From Flavobacterium sp. (GTDB lineage: Bacteria > Bacteroidota > Bacteroidia > Flavobacteriales > Flavobacteriaceae), in assembly GCF_027531905.1 (NCBI RefSeq), contig NZ_JAPZSU010000025.1, forward strand, positions 39,663 through 103,662: a stretch of DNA of 64,000 nt, written 5' to 3'. Shown here piece after piece: positions 52,315-61,670 of this stretch. The notes under the pieces were generated by a model. That model was given only the letters and a program-made list of their open reading frames with translations. It did not search any database and had not been told where the DNA came from. How positions within the stretch are numbered: the stretch's first letter is position 1; each line of letters opens with the position of its first letter. Made by a program: the position numbers and the translations under genes.

Positions 52315-54276
52315 ATGAGCACATCGCACAAAGACCTACACAGCAAATTAACGTTAGGTGGTTTATTGATTTCATTAGGAATCATTTATGGTGATATTGG
52401 GACATCACCTTTATACGTAATGAAAGCCATACTTGGCGAACACATCATCGACCCAGATGTTGTATTAGGAGGAGTATCTTGTGTGTTTTGGACACTTACG
52501 CTTCAAACCACATTAAAATATGTAATCCTTACCCTAAGCGCTGACAATCATGGAGAAGGTGGGATTTTTGCACTATATGCACTTGTCAAAAAAACGAAAA
52601 TTCAATGGCTAATCGTTCCTGCAATTATTGGAGGTAGTGCCTTGCTAGCCGATGGAATCATTACTCCACCCATATCCGTTTCGTCGGCAGTAGAGGGTAT
52701 CAAAACGTTTAATCCAGAAATCAATACTGTTCCCATTGTAATAGGAATTTTAGTGATTTTGTTTACGATACAACAATTTGGGACAAAGTTAGTAGGGAAA
52801 TTTTTTGCTCCAATGATGACCATTTGGTTTTTGATGTTAGCCATTTTAGGTACTATTCAAATCACTTCTCATCCAGAAGTTTTTAAAGCAATAAATCCTT
52901 ATTATGCCTATCATTTACTATCCATTCACCCCGATGGCTTCTTTGTACTAGGCTTTGTATTTTTATGTACAACAGGTGCAGAAGCCTTATACTCTGACAT
53001 GGGACATTGTGGTAGAAAAAACATCAGAATAAGTTGGATTTTTGTAAAAACAGCATTAGTCTTAAACTACTTTGGACAAGCTGCCTACCTAATTCAACAT
53101 GGAGGAGTAACACTACAAGCCTTAGGTGGAGAAAACGGAAATCCGTTCTACTTAATAATGCCAAGTTGGTTTCAACCTTTTGGTATTGTGGTAGCTACAC
53201 TGGCCGCCGTTATTGCCTCACAAGCTTTAATAAGTGGTTCATTTACGCTTATAAATGAAGCCATGAGATTAAATTTCTGGCCAAAAGTAAGAATTAAATA
53301 CCCAACGGAATTAAAAGGACAACTCTATATTCCATCTATCAATTGGCTATTATTAGTAGGATGTATAGGTATTGTACTGCATTTTGAAGAATCTAGCAAC
53401 ATGGAACATGCTTATGGTTTAGCCATTATTCTTTGCATGATTATGACCACTATTTTGCTGAATTATTACTTAATCATGAAACGCGTAAAATGGTACTTTT
53501 TCATGCCGTTGATTACTATTTATCTCATTATAGAATTCAGTTTCTTAGCTGCTAACATTACCAAGTTTGCCGAAGGAGGTTATGTTACATTATTTATAGC
53601 CATACTCCTAATTTCTGTAATGACTATTTGGTATTTAGCGAAAAAAATCAACAAGAACTATACTAAAATTGTCAAAATTGAAGACTTTAAAAAAGTATTG
53701 GTGGAATTAAGTCATGACTTATCAATCCCAAAATATGCTACACACTTGGTGTATATGACTAATGCAGGTCGTGTAGATGAGATTGAAGAAAAAGTCACTT
53801 ATTCTATTCTTCAAAAAAGACCCAAAAGAGCGGATATTTATTGGTTTGTTCATGTAAACGTATTGAATGAACCTTATAAAAAGGAATATAAAGTCACTGA
53901 AATTGTTAAAGATGATATTTACAGAGTCGATTTTAATCTTGGTTTCAGAGAACCAACAAAAATCAATCTAATGTTCCGTGAAGTAATTGTTGACATGGTA
54001 AAAAAAGGTGAAGTAGATGTTACTAGTAGATATGAATCTCTTAATAAAAACAATATTGTAGGCGATTTCAAATTTGTGCTTTCAGAAAAATTCTTATCCA
54101 ATGATTCTGATTTGTTATGGCATGAAAAAATCATCATGAACTCTTATTTCTTAATCAAAAAGTTGAGTTTATCTGAAGAAAGTGCTTTTGGATTGGATAG
54201 CAGTTCTGTAAAAATTGAAAAATTCCCAATGGTACTGCATGCTCCTGAAAGTTTAGGACTTAAAAGAATCAAATAA
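52315..54276 (+). CDS. kup: Kup-type potassium uptake protein
   Basis: 653 residues, twelve membrane segments in the first ~440. IIYGDIGTSPLYVMKAIL, ADGIITPPISVSSAVEGI, FTIQQFGTKLVGKFFAPM and DNHGEGGIFALYAL are KUP/HAK family marks; the C-terminal ~200 residues are the soluble tail. It imports K+ with protons at low affinity, a constitutive counterpart to the Kdp pump 40 kb away. Monocistronic with its own terminator. Confidence 0.97.
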   Translation: MSTSHKDLHSKLTLGGLLISLGIIYGDIGTSPLYVMKAILGEHIIDPDVVLGGVSCVFWTLTLQTTLKYVILTLSADNHGEGGIFALYALVKKTKIQWLIVPAIIGGSALLADGIITPPISVSSAVEGIKTFNPEINTVPIVIGILVILFTIQQFGTKLVGKFFAPMMTIWFLMLAILGTIQITSHPEVFKAINPYYAYHLLSIHPDGFFVLGFVFLCTTGAEALYSDMGHCGRKNIRISWIFVKTALVLNYFGQAAYLIQHGGVTLQALGGENGNPFYLIMPSWFQPFGIVVATLAAVIASQALISGSFTLINEAMRLNFWPKVRIKYPTELKGQLYIPSINWLLLVGCIGIVLHFEESSNMEHAYGLAIILCMIMTTILLNYYLIMKRVKWYFFMPLITIYLIIEFSFLAANITKFAEGGYVTLFIAILLISVMTIWYLAKKINKNYTKIVKIEDFKKVLVELSHDLSIPKYATHLVYMTNAGRVDEIEEKVTYSILQKRPKRADIYWFVHVNVLNEPYKKEYKVTEIVKDDIYRVDFNLGFREPTKINLMFREVIVDMVKKGEVDVTSRYESLNKNNIVGDFKFVLSEKFLSNDSDLLWHEKIIMNSYFLIKKLSLSEESAFGLDSSSVKIEKFPMVLHAPESLGLKRIK

Positions 54277-54294
54277 CAATTCTAGGTATACCTT

Positions 54295-54325
54295 AAAAAG
54301 CACTGTAAAAGCAGTGCTTTTTTTT
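54295..54325 (+). terminator. Terminator of kup
   Basis: AAAAGCACTG-taaaag-CAGTGCTTTT and T-run. Confidence 0.9.
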
Positions 54326-54388
54326 ATCCTCAAAAAACATTAAGAACAACATTACCAACTAAAAATTTAACTTTCAATCAATAAATAG

Positions 54389-54396
54389 TACCTTTG
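54389..54396 (+). promoter_or_regulatory. Flavobacterial -7 box for the RsmB-like gene
   Basis: TACCTTTG, 18 bp before the ATG. Confidence 0.55.
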
Positions 54397-54413
54397 CAGT
54401 TCAATAATTCAAA

Positions 54414-55649
54414 ATGAGATTACACAGAAATTTAGTTTATACTACTATTGATGCCTTAAATGCCATATTTAATGAAGGAGAATATGCCGATAAAGTAGTA
54501 GCCCGTTCTTTAAAAAAAGACAAACGTTGGGGAAGTGCAGACCGTAAATTTGTTGCCGAAACCATCTACGAGATTGTACGATGGAAACGACTATATGCTG
54601 AGATTGCCGAAGTAAAAGAACCATTTGACAGAGATAATCTTTGGAGAATTTTTGCCGTTTGGGCGGTTTTAAGAGGATATCCAATTCCAGATTGGAGACA
54701 ATTAGAAGGCACACCAGAACGTAAAATTAAAGGACGTTTTGACGAACTTTCCAAAATCAGAACCTTCAAAGAATCGATTCCAGATTGGATGGACGAAGTT
54801 GGTGTTAAAGAACTAGGAGAAAAAGTTTGGTCGAAAGAAATTACCGCTCAAAACCAACCAGCCAAAGTGGTACTAAGGGTAAATACCTTGAAAACAACTC
54901 GAGAAAAATTAAGAGCCATCTTAATGGATCTAAACATTGATACTGAAATGTTGAAAGATCAACCAGAAGCTTTAGTCTTAAAAGAAAGAGCGAATGTGTT
55001 TTTGACCGATGCTTTCAAAGAAGGTTTGTTTGAAGTTCAAGATGCTAATTCACAACTTGTAGCCGCTTTTCTAGATGTAAAACCTGGGATGCGAGTAGTA
55101 GATACTTGTGCGGGTGCAGGCGGAAAAACATTGCATATTGCCGCTTTGATGGAAAACAAAGGACAATTAATTGCCATGGATTTGTACGAAAGTAAACTCA
55201 AACAATTAAAACTAAGAGCCAAAAGAGACGGAGCTTTCAATATTGAATACCGCATTATTGATTCGACTAAAGTCATTAAAAAATTGCATCAAAGAGCCGA
55301 TAGAGTACTTATTGACGCACCTTGTAGTGGACTTGGAGTTTTAAAAAGAAACCCTGATGCTAAATGGAAATTACAACCAGAGTTTATCGATAATATCCGA
55401 AAAGTACAGTCGGAGGTTTTGGAAAGTTATTCTAAAATTGTAAAACCTGGAGGTAAATTAGTGTATGCTACTTGTTCCATTTTACCTTCTGAAAATCAAG
55501 AACAGGTGAAACGCTTTTTGGGAACAGACATCGGAAAAGAATTTACTTTTATCAAAGACCATAAAATATTGGCTTCTGAATCTGGATTTGACGGTTTTTA
55601 TATGGCTTTATTAGAGCGCAAAGAAAGCCAAGAGAAAGAAATCAAATAA
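54414..55649 (+). CDS. RsmB/NOP-family RNA m5C methyltransferase
   Basis: 411 residues: an N-terminal NusB-like helical part (~1-130) and a Rossmann methyltransferase with GMRVVDTCAGAGGKTLHIA, the catalytic cysteine Cys354 in YATCSILPSENQ and the second cysteine Cys304 in IDAPCSGLGVLKRNP. This pair is typical of m5C methyltransferases, RsmB making m5C967 in 16S rRNA. The exact base is inference. Strong start context is not needed: the -7 box and this ATG agree. Confidence 0.93.
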   Translation: MRLHRNLVYTTIDALNAIFNEGEYADKVVARSLKKDKRWGSADRKFVAETIYEIVRWKRLYAEIAEVKEPFDRDNLWRIFAVWAVLRGYPIPDWRQLEGTPERKIKGRFDELSKIRTFKESIPDWMDEVGVKELGEKVWSKEITAQNQPAKVVLRVNTLKTTREKLRAILMDLNIDTEMLKDQPEALVLKERANVFLTDAFKEGLFEVQDANSQLVAAFLDVKPGMRVVDTCAGAGGKTLHIAALMENKGQLIAMDLYESKLKQLKLRAKRDGAFNIEYRIIDSTKVIKKLHQRADRVLIDAPCSGLGVLKRNPDAKWKLQPEFIDNIRKVQSEVLESYSKIVKPGGKLVYATCSILPSENQEQVKRFLGTDIGKEFTFIKDHKILASESGFDGFYMALLERKESQEKEIK

Positions 55650-55673
55650 TATCAAAAAGTTCTTTAGTGAAAC

Positions 55674-55705
55674 AAAAAAGTCCTCGAGCATTTCGAGGAC
55701 TTTTT
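55674..55705. terminator. Terminator between convergent genes
   Basis: AAAAAGTCCTCGA and TCGAGGACTTTTT arms, 5-nt loop; ends at the DUF1801 stop. Confidence 0.9.
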
Positions 55706-55707
55706 CG

Positions 55708-56055
55708 TTAGTATAAATCGATGGCTTCAGCGAGCACATCTAGTAAAACATCGTGGTCTATGGTTTCTAAACTAGTATAACGTAGCGATTTTACGGTATT
55801 TCGCTTCTCGTCCACTAACTCTGATTGATTGCGTTGCAATTGAAATCCTTTGGCGAAACCCAAATCGACAAATCCTTTCTTATGATTGGGAGCGAGATAA
55901 CAAAAGGGTTTCTTTTTATAATACACATAAGGAATGCCCCATTTGAACATCACTTCACTCTCAGGTAGTTGTTGCTGAATCACCTGAAGTAAATGCAACA
56001 TAATACTTTGGTACAAGTGCGGCTGATTGAAAATATAGGCTTCAGCGGGTTTCAT
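55708..56055 (-). CDS. DUF1801-family protein
   Basis: 115 residues with the DUF1801 pattern: helical start YQSIMLHLLQVIQQQLPESE, VMFKWGIPYVYYKKKPFCYL, KGFVDLGFAKGFQL, and C-terminal SLRYTSLETID. The fold is YdhG/YjhX-like; function unknown. Starts 2 nt after the M28 peptidase stop, so it is translated from the same message. Confidence 0.88.
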   Translation of the reverse strand: MKPAEAYIFNQPHLYQSIMLHLLQVIQQQLPESEVMFKWGIPYVYYKKKPFCYLAPNHKKGFVDLGFAKGFQLQRNQSELVDEKRNTVKSLRYTSLETIDHDVLLDVLAEAIDLY

Positions 56056-56057
56056 AG

Positions 56058-57428
56058 TTACAAGCCTTTTTGATCCATCAAATACAACAAAGAAGCCATA
56101 GTAGCTGCTCCCAATTCCAATTCTCTTTTGTTGATGGCATCAAAGGTATCGTTGGCCGCGTGATGGTAATCGAAATAGCGTTGAGAATCGGGTTTGAGTC
56201 CTGCTTTGACGATATGCTTGGATGCTAATGGACCAATATCCGTTCCGCTATGTCCTTTTACAAAACTATGAATCAAATAGGGTTCAAATAACCCTTTCCA
56301 ACTGCTAAATTTAGCAAATTCCTCGTCATTGCATTCGAACGAGAAACCTCTAGGCGAAAAGCCCCCCGAATCACTTTCGAGCGCAAAAATGTGGTTTTCT
56401 TGGTTTAGCTGTGCCAGTTCCGCATATTTTTTTCCACCACGGTTGCCATTTTCTTCATTCATGAACAATACTACACGAATCGTGTTTTTAGGTTTATAGT
56501 TAAGCTGTTTCAAGATACGTAGGGCTTCCATACTTTGCACCACTCCTGCTCCATCATCGTGAGAGCCATCAGCCAAATCCCACGAATCCAAATGACCGCC
56601 AACCACCATAATATTTTCGGGGGTTGTACTTCCTTTGAGTTCGCCTACCACATTATAAGACAACACATCGGCCTTTTGTTCACACGATTGCTTAAAGTAA
56701 AACTGTAATTGCGGGTTTTCTTTTAACTTTTTACTCAATAATTCAGCGCCATTGGTACTGATTGCTGCCGTAGGAATCCATTGTGATTGGGGTAAATCAC
56801 CATAGCTTTGATTACCAGTATGTGGAAAATCATCCAAACGTAAATTCATTGAACGTATAATCGTTCCCACTGCACCATATTTTGCTGCTTCTCTCGCACC
56901 AGAAGAACGCTGATCTACACAATGTCCGTAAGCTTTAAAAGTTTCGATTTGTTCTGCGTCCATTGGGCGGTTATAAAAGACTATTTTTCCTTTTAAAGCC
57001 GTTCCCAAGCTTTCTAATTCTTTGATGCTATGTACTTCGATTACGGGAGCTAGCAAACCCTTTTTTGGTGTAGCAATCGACCCGCCCAAAGCACAAATTG
57101 GCACTTCAATTTTGTTTTTTCCATCTTTGATATAAGCGGTTTCTTTAGCACCACGCACCCACTTTGGCACCATTACTTCCTGTAAAAACACTCTATCTAA
57201 CCCTAAGGTTTCTAATTGTGCTTTGGTGTATTGTACTGCTTTTTCAGCATTATCAGAGCCTGATAAGCGGTGTCCGATTTGGTTAGAAAGATAGTCCAGC
57301 CATTGGTAGCCTTGCCCTTTGGTCAATGCGGATTGGTAAATGGCTTTGAGTTGCAACTCCTCTGATGATTGCGAAAAAACGACTCCGCCAAGGCTTAGCA
57401 ATAGGGCTGTAAAAAAAGTTTTCTTCAT
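56058..57428 (-). CDS. Secreted M28-family metallopeptidase (carboxypeptidase Q-like)
   Basis: 456 residues with a signal peptide (MKKTFFTALLLSLGGVVFSQ). Domain order: peptidase with PA-type insertion (AYGHCVDQRSSGAREAAKYG), then zinc ligands in VVGGHLDSWDLADGSHDDGAG, catalytic Glu-Glu in LFMNEENGNRGG, ALESDSGGF and FVKGHSGTDIGPL, and a final DYHHAANDTF. It removes residues from peptide ends outside the cytoplasm. The frame stays open 39 bp upstream. Followed by DUF1801. Confidence 0.95.
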   Translation of the reverse strand: MKKTFFTALLLSLGGVVFSQSSEELQLKAIYQSALTKGQGYQWLDYLSNQIGHRLSGSDNAEKAVQYTKAQLETLGLDRVFLQEVMVPKWVRGAKETAYIKDGKNKIEVPICALGGSIATPKKGLLAPVIEVHSIKELESLGTALKGKIVFYNRPMDAEQIETFKAYGHCVDQRSSGAREAAKYGAVGTIIRSMNLRLDDFPHTGNQSYGDLPQSQWIPTAAISTNGAELLSKKLKENPQLQFYFKQSCEQKADVLSYNVVGELKGSTTPENIMVVGGHLDSWDLADGSHDDGAGVVQSMEALRILKQLNYKPKNTIRVVLFMNEENGNRGGKKYAELAQLNQENHIFALESDSGGFSPRGFSFECNDEEFAKFSSWKGLFEPYLIHSFVKGHSGTDIGPLASKHIVKAGLKPDSQRYFDYHHAANDTFDAINKRELELGAATMASLLYLMDQKGL

Positions 57429-57493
57429 AGTTTTAGGTTGGTTTTGGAACTTTATAGTTGGTGGCAATTTCGGGAAAGTTTATGAAATATTAG

Positions 57494-57640
57494 GTAGGTT
57501 GTTTAAAGTTTATGGTTAATTGTTTATGGTTTAGGGTAGTTTAGGGTAGTTTAGGGTAATTTAAAATTGTTTAAGGTTGTTTAAAGTTTAATTGGTTAAT
57601 TGTTTAGGGTTTATGGTCGTTTTAGATTGTTTAAGGTTGT
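57494..57640 (+). repeat. TTTAGGGTAG-type tandem repeats
   Basis: Three direct units TTAGGGTAGT / TTAGGGTAGT / TTAGGGTAAT at 57531-57560, embedded in a longer run of degenerate GTTTAAGGTT and GTTTAGGG words. Simple-sequence DNA with no coding potential. Confidence 0.75.
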
Positions 57641-57700
57641 TGTGATTGGTGTACATCGAGCCTTCGGCTCTTTCGATTTGCTTTGTGTGGACTAGACTGA

Positions 57701-57880
57701 AGTCCAGTCCTACAAAATGGGTCGAGTCTACGACTTTCTGCCGAATGTATATGTTCCGTTGGAATGGAATTTAATCCGATGTTTTTTTAGAGATTTCCTG
57801 CAAGGTTTTTTTAACCTTATAGGTATAAGCGGGAAATTATCAAAACCTACAAGGTCTAGAAAAAGACCTTGCAGGTGTAT
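57701..57880 (+). repeat. ~190-bp direct repeat, copy A, with two hairpins
   Basis: Shares order with copy B: GTCGAGTCTACGA, GTTGGAATGGAATTTAATC, GATGTTTTTTT AGAGATTTCC, a CCTGCAAGGTT..AACCTTATAGG hairpin (57797-57823), GTATAAGCGGGAAATTAT, and CCTACAAGGTC..GACCTTGCAGG (57846-57875). Confidence 0.8.
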
Positions 57881-57894
57881 AGCGAAACTAAATC

Positions 57895-58097
57895 AAGTCC
57901 AGCTTTACAAAATAGTCGAGTCTACGAATCTCTATCGGATGTACAAGTTCTGTTGGAATGGAATTTAATCGATTGTGGTTTTAATCCGATGTTTTTTTTG
58001 AGATTTCCTGCTAGGTTTTTTTTAACCTTGTAGGTATAAGCGGGAAATTATGAAAACCTACAAGGTCTCGAAAAAGAGCTCGCAGGTTGGTAAGTGA
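57895..58097 (+). repeat. ~190-bp direct repeat, copy B
   Basis: Degenerate copy of 57701-57880 with a duplicated TTTAATCCGATG region (near 57985). The hairpin arms remain complementary or are partly changed (CCTGCTAGG, CCTTGTAGG), suggesting selection on or origin from a mobile-repeat element. Confidence 0.75.
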
Positions 58098-58152
58098 TAC
58101 TTCATTTTTAAATAAGCTTTTTTCAAAACTTCTTATAAAAAAGAGTCGTGTC

Positions 58153-58251
58153 CCCTAGCCCCAATCGCAGTGGCATCCTTTTTTACATAAAAACCTAGTA
58201 GTAACCCACTACTAGGTTTTTATGTAAAAAAGATAGAGCGGAGAGCGGGAC
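58153..58251 (+). repeat. Dispersed hairpin element, copy 4, with a 25-bp perfect stem
   Basis: CCCTAGCCCCAATCGCAGTGG, CATCC, then a perfect 25-bp inverted repeat (58178-58202 and 58208-58232) around a 5-nt loop, then GATAGAGCGGAGAGCGGGAC. Unlike copies 1-3, the loop is AACCC, the reverse complement of their GGGTT. Confidence 0.88.
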
Positions 58252-58289
58252 GACGCGTGTGGTGCTCCGCCTGCGTATGCTCCTGAAAA

Positions 58290-60386
58290 TTAAGGAAGTG
58301 GTTCGAAACTAATGGCGGTTCCTCCCCCATCGGCTAATTGCAGTTTGAGTTTGCTAGCCGATGTTACCACTTGTGTTTTGATGGTGTAAGCGATTGGGTT
58401 TTTCTCCCAATGTGCATTTTTGGCGTCTTCGTAGATGATGGCTTTGTATTTTTTGCCTTTGGTTAGGAAATCCAATTTGATTTCGGTGGTTCGGGCATTT
58501 TCATCGGTGATGGCGCCTAGGAACCAAGTGTCTTTGCCTTTGGTTTTTCTGGCCACGGTAAGATAATCGCCGGGTTCTGCTTCTAGATACAAACTCTCGT
58601 CCCAATCCATCGCCACGTCTTTGATGAACTGAAAAGCATCGGGATATTTCTCGTAGTTTTCAATCAAGTCGGCCGCCATTTGCAAGGGAGAATACATCGT
58701 CACGTACAAGGCCAATTGCTTCGCCAAAGTGGTGTGTACTTGCTCGATTTTGTTTTTATCGTAGTAGCTCATTTTGATTTCAAAAATCCCCGGGGTGTAA
58801 TCCATAGGGCCGCCCAACTGACGCGTGAAAGGCAAAATGGTTTCGTGTGCTGGCGGATTTCCGTTGCTCCAAGCGTTGAATTCGTTTCCACGAGCCGATT
58901 CCGCCGCGATGTAGTTTGGATAAGTACGGCTGTAGCCTGTTGGGTGCGAACATTCGTGTGAGTTGACCATCAATTTGTTATCGGCAAAGCGACGCGCCAC
59001 AAAATTAAAGTGATTCACCATCGCTTGTCCATCGTGGAATTCGCCACGCGGAATGATTTTGCCCACATAGCCCGTTTTGGCCGCAGGATAGTCGAATTTC
59101 TTCATCAAATCTAATGCGCGGTCCAAGTGGCGTTCGTAGTTGCCCACAGACCCCGAAGTCTCGTGATGCATAATCATTTTTACGTTTTTGGCTTTGGCGT
59201 ATGCCGAAACTTCTGCCAAATTAAAGTCAGGATAAGGTGTCGTAAAATCAAAAACATCTTCTTTCCAGTTGCCTACCCAGTCTTCCCAACCTACGTTCCA
59301 ACCTTCGACCAACACGCCATCAAAACCGTGCTTGGCGGCAAAATCAATATAGCGTTTGGTATTTTCGGTAGTTGCGCCGTGTTTGCCTGTTGGAATTGGA
59401 TTGCCCGCTGCGTTTTGCGCATTTTGAGAACCCGCGTAATCCCAAGTCGATTTCCCCACGTGCATTTCCCACCAAATCCCCACATATTTCATTGGTTTTA
59501 TCCAAGAAGTATCTTCGATTTTAGAGGGTTCGTTTAGGTTCAAAATCATTTTGGAGCTCACAATTTTTCTAGCGTCATCGCTGACCATAATCGTACGCCA
59601 AGGCGAAACGCAAGGCGCTTGCAAATAGGCTTTATCTCCAATGGCGTTGGGCACCAAATTGGCTTTTAGCGTGTACTTTTGCACGTTAGCATCCAAGTGC
59701 ATCACGGGATAATTCACCACAGCAGCTTCAAAAATATTGAGGTACACACCCGAAGGCGATTTCATTTGCAAAGGCGTTTGCACCGTGTATTTTCCGGGAA
59801 TGGATTTTACGCCTATCCCGTTGTTAAGGTTCAGTTTTTCGTTGTCAATTTCGGAGAATTTCGTTTCGTTGTACACGTATTCATTGCTGTCAAAATCTCC
59901 CGGAATCCAGAACACTTTATTGTTTTCGGTCAAATTGAATTCCGTCTTCTCGTCCGAAATGATAAAATAGTTCAGGTTTTCTTGTTTAGGGAAATCATAG
60001 CGAAACGCCACCCCTTCGTCAAAGGCTCTAAAGACCAAATTGAGTTTCACTTTTGAATCTTTATTTAGTAAAGAAACGATCAATTCATTGTAGTGATTCA
60101 CGATTTGGGCTTGTTCACCTAATACGGGGGTCCATTTTTCATTGACCGAATTAGTTTTTGTGTCAATAATTTCAAAATGATTGACCAAACCTTGTTTCTC
60201 TTTAAGACTTATTCCTAAAGCACTTTGTACTACAACGGGTTTATTTTTGTAGCTCACCGCATAGGTAGGTTGACCGTCGGGCGTGAGCTGAAACGTAAGC
60301 GCCAAAGTTCCCGTTGGCGATTCCACCCTTTGTGCGGACACCAAGTTCATACAACAAAGGAGCAGTAAGGAAAATAATTGTTTCAT
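58290..60386 (-). CDS. Glycoside hydrolase family 97 (alpha-glucosidase/alpha-galactosidase type)
   Basis: 698 residues with a signal peptide (MKQLFSLLLLCCMNLVSAQR). N-terminal beta-sandwich, then a (beta/alpha)8 barrel with KPMKYVGIWWEMHVGK, EGWNVGWEDW, KMIMHHETSGSVGNYERHLD and SHECSHPTGYSRTYPN, then a C-terminal beta domain. GH97 of Bacteroidota (SusB and relatives) splits alpha-glucosides or alpha-galactosides in the periplasm by retaining or inverting mechanism. A starch-type sus cluster is not adjacent. Confidence 0.94.
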   Translation of the reverse strand: MKQLFSLLLLCCMNLVSAQRVESPTGTLALTFQLTPDGQPTYAVSYKNKPVVVQSALGISLKEKQGLVNHFEIIDTKTNSVNEKWTPVLGEQAQIVNHYNELIVSLLNKDSKVKLNLVFRAFDEGVAFRYDFPKQENLNYFIISDEKTEFNLTENNKVFWIPGDFDSNEYVYNETKFSEIDNEKLNLNNGIGVKSIPGKYTVQTPLQMKSPSGVYLNIFEAAVVNYPVMHLDANVQKYTLKANLVPNAIGDKAYLQAPCVSPWRTIMVSDDARKIVSSKMILNLNEPSKIEDTSWIKPMKYVGIWWEMHVGKSTWDYAGSQNAQNAAGNPIPTGKHGATTENTKRYIDFAAKHGFDGVLVEGWNVGWEDWVGNWKEDVFDFTTPYPDFNLAEVSAYAKAKNVKMIMHHETSGSVGNYERHLDRALDLMKKFDYPAAKTGYVGKIIPRGEFHDGQAMVNHFNFVARRFADNKLMVNSHECSHPTGYSRTYPNYIAAESARGNEFNAWSNGNPPAHETILPFTRQLGGPMDYTPGIFEIKMSYYDKNKIEQVHTTLAKQLALYVTMYSPLQMAADLIENYEKYPDAFQFIKDVAMDWDESLYLEAEPGDYLTVARKTKGKDTWFLGAITDENARTTEIKLDFLTKGKKYKAIIYEDAKNAHWEKNPIAYTIKTQVVTSASKLKLQLADGGGTAISFEPLP

Positions 60387-60998
60387 TTGGATTCTATTTT
60401 TTTTGTAACTATAAAAATACGCAAAAAGTCCCGAACCTTAGCTGTAATTAGGTAAGACTTATGCTCTTTGAAAGTAAAAAATCCCACTCTAACGTTTGCG
60501 TGCTAATAAGTTTTTGATATACTTCAGCAGTACAATAATTTCAAATTATTGATCAATTTCACACTCACAAATTGAAAGCAATTTGTATCAATTAAATGGA
60601 ATAGATAATAGATTCTATGCAAATACTATTTGAACATAAAGAGATTAAAGGAATGTTTGGCTTAAATAAAAATAAGACTAACTGGTTTAAACATTTCGAT
60701 GCTTTAGTCTTTACAGGTATTGGAGAAAAGTCAACAATTATTAGATGATATCAAAGATACCTTTTTATAGCACCTGCAACGGATTCGGCCAATTACGTTT
60801 GCAAAACCACTTGAATTTTAAACGATTATTTTAAGCAATTAATGAAGTTCAAAAAAATAAGCTAAATTTAGCGCGAAGATTTCGACTAGAATTAGAAGAT
60901 TTTTATTTTAAAATAGGCTTTGATTTAACTAAAAAAGAAAAAATCAATTTTGTTTAAACAAATAATAGAGACGGATTTTTTCGTTACGAATTTTAAAA
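60387..60998. other. Gap with decayed coding sequence
   Basis: From about 60712 one can read QVLEKSQQLLDDIKDTFL, then, after a shift, STCNGFGQLRLQNHLNF and, with two stops, NLARRFRLELEDFYFKIGF and TNNRDGFFRYEF up to the channel gene. This is a frame broken by several stops: a degraded gene of unrecognised family. An intact ATG ORF of 43 codons at 60617-60748 overlaps it in another frame and is doubtful. Confidence 0.45.
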
Positions 60999-61670
60999 AT
61001 GGGAAATAAAACAGTACACACCAAATTAGGTAATTATCGATTTGAATTTTTATTGACAGCTTTATTGTTATTAATTTTCGATAAAATATTCTTTCCAAAT
61101 AATGATTTTTATCTAAAATACATTTGGCCATTAAATATGGTAGTAATCTCTATAGCAAGTTTTGGCATATATTTAGAACACAATAAAAAAATAAAAACAA
61201 TTCGAAATATACTTTCGATTATAAGTATTTTAATGCCGTTTGGCTTCATTTTCCTAAATCAACATTTTTGGTTTATACAAATTCTAACCTTATTTTTTAT
61301 TATTTACTATTGCTTTATTTTTAGCGAAGTAATGTTTCAAATAACATACTCTAAAGAAGTTCGCATTAATGTAATTATCGGTTCTTTTTGTGGTTACATG
61401 CTTTTGAGTATGATTGCTTTATTTACCTATTTATTAATTGAATATAATTTCAGTAATTCATTCCACGGCATTAGCACAGGCAATCCTTCTTTAATTTACA
61501 ATGAGTTGTCTTACTTTAGTTTTATAACGCTTACCAGTATTGGTTTTGGTGATATTTATCCTATAACCGATATGAGCCGATTGGTTACTGCATTTTTTGG
61601 TATGGCGGGACAGTTTTATATGGTTGCTGTTGTCGGAATTATAATATCGAAATTTACATCAAAAAAATAA
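60999..61670 (+). CDS. Two-TM-type potassium channel
   Basis: 223 residues, about six hydrophobic segments; the last ~60 carry a pore loop with selectivity filter TSIGFGD (179-185) in FITLTSIGFGDIYPI, close to the potassium filter TVGYGD. The preceding helices make it an ion-channel-2-type protein. It would allow K+ (or similar) flow across the inner membrane. With Kdp and Kup it is a third K+ route in the window. Confidence 0.9.
   Translation: MGNKTVHTKLGNYRFEFLLTALLLLIFDKIFFPNNDFYLKYIWPLNMVVISIASFGIYLEHNKKIKTIRNILSIISILMPFGFIFLNQHFWFIQILTLFFIIYYCFIFSEVMFQITYSKEVRINVIIGSFCGYMLLSMIALFTYLLIEYNFSNSFHGISTGNPSLIYNELSYFSFITLTSIGFGDIYPITDMSRLVTAFFGMAGQFYMVAVVGIIISKFTSKK

Noticed and set aside
57528..57562. 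TTAGGGTAG repeats as a CRISPR or telomere-like array
   Set aside because: Units are contiguous with no spacers and only three occur; simple tandem repeat.
57717..57968. 83-codon plus-strand frame in the GH97 upstream gap
   Set aside because: It lies across the 190-bp direct repeats; no similarity to a protein family and its sequence is repeat-derived.
60617..60748. 43-codon ATG frame in the gap before the potassium channel
   Set aside because: It overlaps decayed coding sequence in another frame and has no recognisable pattern.
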